DNA of 64,000 nucleotides from Bacillus marasmi (lineage in GTDB: Bacteria; Bacillota; Bacilli; Bacillales; Cytobacillaceae): NCBI RefSeq assembly GCF_902168435.1, contig NZ_LR656178.1, positions 57,783 to 121,782 of the forward strand, written 5' to 3'. Positions 61,369 to 64,000 of this stretch are shown here, in pieces (the first letter of the stretch is position 1; each line of letters begins with the position of its first letter). The translations under genes were made by a program, and so were the position numbers. Under the pieces are notes generated by a model. The model was given only the letters and a program-made list of their open reading frames with translations. It was not told the DNA's origin and did not search any database.

Positions 61369-62016
61369 TTACCACAGTAGATCAAAAAGCCTTTGGTTAA
61401 TTAAATTTGTGTCGATGGGACACTCCTTTGCATCACGCCCATATTGCCAGCCCCACACGTTTGCTTGGCAGTTTGGCTTTGTCGGCCGAAAACGAGGAGG
61501 ATTACCAGCTTTAGAGACTCCCGCTTCTGGACGAGCACTCCACAGAATCACCTGGTTGGCGAGGGCATTATTCTCAGCAACTGCGGCACAGTAGCCTTGT
61601 TGAAAGTTCTTTTCCAGAGGGTCAAAATATATCCCGGCCATGTAATCACTATTACGCATCGTATTAATATACGAGGTTATCCAGGCAGCATCGACTGCGA
61701 AATACCGCTCGATATTGGCGAAAAGTATTTTCCCGCGTGGTACGCCAAGACGCCTTGCTTGATAAATCATGTTGTTAGCAACTGTTCGAGCTTGCCGCTC
61801 GCCTGTAGCACTTCTAAAATTACTATAAATCGGCATCACCTTTGTGCCGCTATTTCTAATCAGTTGGATTTCAGATCGTGTTAATCCTTCAGCGGCATTG
61901 GGTACAGTGACTAAATAACGACCCCAGTAGGCTGGTTTCCCAAAATTATTTAGGACACAATCATATAATTCTTGATTGACCGCTTGAGCTGAATCAACTC
62001 CCCAAATATGATTCAA
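61369..62016 (-). CDS. DUF1906 glycoside-hydrolase-like protein
   Basis: 215 residues. GVDSAQAVNQELYDCVLNNF, YWGRYLVT, GTKVMPIYSNF, RGKILFANIERYF and a final VWGWQYGRD are the DUF1906 (Rv2525c-like) pattern, a TIM-barrel glycoside-hydrolase-like domain found in wall-binding and spore-related proteins. No signal peptide, which is usual in Bacillus homologues. GGGGAGAATG lies before the ATG. Function unproven. Confidence 0.9.
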   Translation of the reverse strand: MNHIWGVDSAQAVNQELYDCVLNNFGKPAYWGRYLVTVPNAAEGLTRSEIQLIRNSGTKVMPIYSNFRSATGERQARTVANNMIYQARRLGVPRGKILFANIERYFAVDAAWITSYINTMRNSDYMAGIYFDPLEKNFQQGYCAAVAENNALANQVILWSARPEAGVSKAGNPPRFRPTKPNCQANVWGWQYGRDAKECPIDTNLINQRLFDLLW

Positions 62017-62164
62017 ACCATTCTCCCCTTTCGAGATAAAGCCTTAATCGTACAATATATGATTCACTTAACTAATGAATACTCGAAATAGGAAAAAGGG
62101 GGAGAGTACGTCTTTTTATGAACTAACTCTTCATGCAAAATAATGAAACAGGGTAACCAAAATA

Positions 62165-63367
62165 TCAATGCTGAATTTCATAACCTTTTTTTGTTAAGTC
62201 CTGAAAAATAAATTCAACATGATGTTGGTTTTTAGTTTCTAAAGATAAATGGAGCATTGCGAATCCTGGAAATATTTTTTCACCTATATGCTCTAGTGAA
62301 AGATTTAACACATTTGCCTCTAGATTGGTAATATTCCCTAGAAGTTTCTCCAGTTCACCTGGTTTGTCCTTCAAGAATAAGCTGAAGTGGACAAAGCGTC
62401 CAGCCTCCACCATTCCTCGTTCAATGATTCTTGAAATAAAGCTAACATCAACATTGCCACCGCTAATAAGGGCAACGGTTTTCTTTCCTTCTATCGGGAT
62501 TTTATGATACAGCAAAGATGCTAACGAACAAGCACCCGAGCCCTCCACAAGTAATTTGCTTCGCTCTAGCATCATGAGCATGGTTCGGGCAATTTCCATT
62601 TCATCCACACAAAAAATATTATCCACGTATTTTTGGACAATTTGAAAGGGGAGTTCACCAGGTTTTTTTACGGCAATTCCATCAGCCATGGTTGGCATTG
62701 AATCAACAGTTATGACTTTATTTGATTGTACCGATTGTTTCATACTTGGACAGGCGAGTGCTTCGATACCGTAAATTTTAACGTTAGGTTTTTGCTCCTT
62801 TATCGCCATCGCTAAACCAGCAATTAAACCACCGCCACCAATTGGACAGATAACCGCTTCAACATCAGGTAATTGCTCCAATATTTCCAGACCAACCGTT
62901 CCTTGCCCAGCAATCACATACTGATCATCAAACGGATGGACGAAGGCAGCTCCTGTTTGTTGTTTTAACTCAAGTGCATAATTCAGCGCTTCATCAAAGA
63001 CAGAACCATGCAATTCAACCTCTGCACCATATTGTCTTGTTGCAAGAAGTTTACTTATCGGAGCACCCTTTGGCATGACAATGGTACAAGGAATATTTAG
63101 TAAATGACTGGAAAAGGCTACACCTTGCGCATGATTTCCGGCGGATGCTGCGATTACTCCTTTTTCGACTTCAGTCTTCCTTAAAGAGAGCATTTTGGTA
63201 AAGGAACCTCTAACCTTAAAAGAACCCGTTTTTTGCAAATTTTCAAGTTTTAAATAAACTTCATTTTTTGCGAGCTTGCTAAATGTTTTTGAATACTCAA
63301 GAGGGGTTTGATGGATCATTCCTCTCATTTTTTCACGTGCAGAATAAATATCTTCTAAACAAATCAT
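62165..63367 (-). CDS. ilvA: threonine ammonia-lyase (dehydratase) with C-terminal ACT domain
   Basis: 400 residues. PLP-dependent fold type II: TGSFKVRG (K51 binds PLP), AASAGNHAQGVAF and GGGGLIAGLA, with a C-terminal ACT-like domain of about 75 residues (FSLFLKDKPGELEKLLGNIT). It deaminates threonine (or serine) to 2-oxobutyrate, feeding isoleucine synthesis or catabolism. Length fits the shorter ~400-residue class (IlvA/TdcB-like with one ACT). GGGAGGAGG precedes the ATG and is complementary to an upstream leader segment (63441-63452), so translation may be regulated. Confidence 0.93.
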   Translation of the reverse strand: MICLEDIYSAREKMRGMIHQTPLEYSKTFSKLAKNEVYLKLENLQKTGSFKVRGSFTKMLSLRKTEVEKGVIAASAGNHAQGVAFSSHLLNIPCTIVMPKGAPISKLLATRQYGAEVELHGSVFDEALNYALELKQQTGAAFVHPFDDQYVIAGQGTVGLEILEQLPDVEAVICPIGGGGLIAGLAMAIKEQKPNVKIYGIEALACPSMKQSVQSNKVITVDSMPTMADGIAVKKPGELPFQIVQKYVDNIFCVDEMEIARTMLMMLERSKLLVEGSGACSLASLLYHKIPIEGKKTVALISGGNVDVSFISRIIERGMVEAGRFVHFSLFLKDKPGELEKLLGNITNLEANVLNLSLEHIGEKIFPGFAMLHLSLETKNQHHVEFIFQDLTKKGYEIQH

Positions 63368-63372
63368 GAAAA

Positions 63373-63452
63373 ATGCCTCCTCCCTAATATTGTTAACTTT
63401 CCCAATCTGTTTATTCTTTAACAGGATTAGGATACAAAGGGGGAGGAGGCAT
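63373..63452 (-). promoter_or_regulatory. leader RNA inverted repeat hiding the ilvA ribosome site
   Basis: On the minus strand the leader holds ATGCCTCCTCCC (complement of 63441-63452), and 56 bases later its perfect complement GGGAGGAGGCAT (63373-63384), which is the ribosome site of the threonine dehydratase gene. The 12-bp stem would block initiation; the loop contains alternative pairings. Confidence 0.6.
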
Positions 63453-63481
63453 ATTCAATATTGGGATAGAACGTCATTACC

Positions 63482-63880
63482 CGTGCGCTTACGCTTTTCG
63501 ATTGTCACCCCTGGGCAAGCCGCTTACGCTTTTCGATTTGTCTAGCTCCAGCGGCTAGGGGCTCGGGGGCATAAGCCAATCCGTCCAGAAGGTAAAAGCC
63601 AACCTTCTAGCCGGCTCGTCTTATGCCTGTCGCCCCTGGGCAAGCCGCTTACGCTTTTCGATTTGTCTAGCTCCAGCGGCTAGGGGCTCGGGGGCATAAG
63701 CCAATCCGTCCAGAAGGTAAAAGCCAACCTTCTAGCCGGCTCGTCTTATGCCTGTCGCCCCTGGGCAAGCCGCTTACGCTTTTCGATTTGTCTAGCTCCA
63801 GCGGCTAGGGGCTCGGGGGCATAAGCCAATCCGTCCAGAAGGTAAAAGGCAACCTTCTAGCCGGCTAGTCTTATGCCTAG
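63482..63880. repeat. tandem 125-bp palindromic repeat, 3 units
   Basis: CCTGGGCAAG recurs at 63510, 63635 and 63760, period 125. Units are nearly identical to one another and diverged from the 42311 array by about one base in ten. The same internal arms are present (GCATAAGCC/CTTATGCC, CCGTCCAGAAGG/CCTTCTAGCCGG). The last unit is cut at TTATGCC. Confidence 0.9.
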
Positions 63881-63911
63881 TATAGTAAATAGGTCAAATA
63901 AATAGAAAAAG

Positions 63912-63994
63912 GCCACCGTTTTCATTGTAAAATGGAAGAACCTATCACAGAACTTCCAATATTACTACCCTTCCAAGGAGATGAAAACGATGGC
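63912..63994. repeat. 14-bp inverted repeat over a possible start codon
   Basis: GCCACCGTTTTCAT (63912-63925) and ATGAAAACGATGGC (63981-63994) are complementary at 13 of 14 positions. The right arm holds the ATG at 63990. It resembles the edge of a mobile element or a leader hairpin. Confidence 0.4.
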
Positions 63995-64000
63995 ATATTC
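63990..64000 (+). CDS. start of a truncated gene, possibly a transposase
   Basis: ATG at 63990 with AAGGAG 9 bases upstream begins M-A-Y-S before the window ends. MAYS- starts are common among IS630-type and some IS3-type transposases, and the inverted repeat around it fits a mobile element, but four residues prove nothing. An alternative in-frame run from ATG 63932 (MEEPITELPILLPFQGDEND) is also open to the edge. Confidence 0.3.

Noticed and set aside
61444-61884. 146-residue plus frame inside the DUF1906 gene
   Set aside because: Antisense shadow; the minus-strand protein has full family motifs.

Overview
The window looks like chromosomal DNA from an aerobic, endospore-forming member of the Bacillaceae. 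It is AT-rich, has strong AGGAGG-type ribosome sites with many TTG/GTG starts, and rho-independent terminators at most gene ends. Spore genes include an alpha/beta SASP, a YraDEFG/CotF-type coat cluster, YyaC and RacA. Several genes resemble B. subtilis counterparts by eye (YvbH, YlbC, AdhB, QueE, YkrA, RacA). No rRNA, tRNA, CRISPR array or complete prophage was seen. One possible insertion-sequence start lies at the extreme right edge.

Layout. 0-8 kb: an MFS exporter, an ArsR/SRPBCC pair with two palindromic operators, a Cys/Asp-rich membrane protein coupled to a DUF2085 protein, an Asp/Glu racemase with a LysR regulator, a 4-OT tautomerase with a TIGR01777 epimerase, DinB and HIT proteins. 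8-12.5 kb: a Fur-box-preceded P1B4 ATPase (PfeT type), a coiled-coil 3D-domain protein and a charged repeat protein. 13-18 kb: a PH-like protein, a peroxiredoxin gene with an in-frame UGA exactly at the peroxidatic cysteine, two divergent coat operons (yraE-yraD and yraG-yraF-adhB), a TPR protein and YvbH. 18-32 kb: YyaC, a methyltransferase, DUF454, a large membrane protein, a KamA-family radical SAM enzyme, hydrolase, VWA lipoprotein, diguanylate cyclase, metallophosphoesterase, BluB, SDR and SASP. 32-41 kb: bioB, a Tat-exported DMSO-reductase-type molybdoenzyme with its TorD-like chaperone, a preQ1 riboswitch with queC-queD-queE-folE, and a YibQ-like deacetylase. 41-50 kb: HAD phosphatase, YlbC, PurT, a NodB deacetylase, racA beside a long RacA-like repeat protein, an AbrB-family membrane protein and a precorrin-2 dehydrogenase. 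50-64 kb: aspartokinase, a proline T-box with proBA, DUF1284, CpdB, two enoyl-CoA hydratase-like proteins, YkrA, DUF1906 and threonine dehydratase.

Two repeat families recur. One is a roughly 440-500 bp element with GCTGGGACA-type inverted ends; four copies lie here and all four sit between convergent genes. The other is a palindromic 125-bp unit in tandem at 42.3 kb and 63.5 kb. RNA-level control is common: a preQ1-I riboswitch with terminator, a proline (CCU) T-box, and several inverted repeats that would bury a ribosome site.

The most notable item is the peroxiredoxin at 13553-14086. Its single in-frame UGA stands in the TPGC active-site position and is followed at the right distance by a small stem-loop with a G-starting loop, as expected of a bacterial SECIS. 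I read it as a candidate selenoprotein; the alternative is a nonsense-mutated gene. The RacA-like protein with eight 18-residue helical repeats is the second most interesting item.
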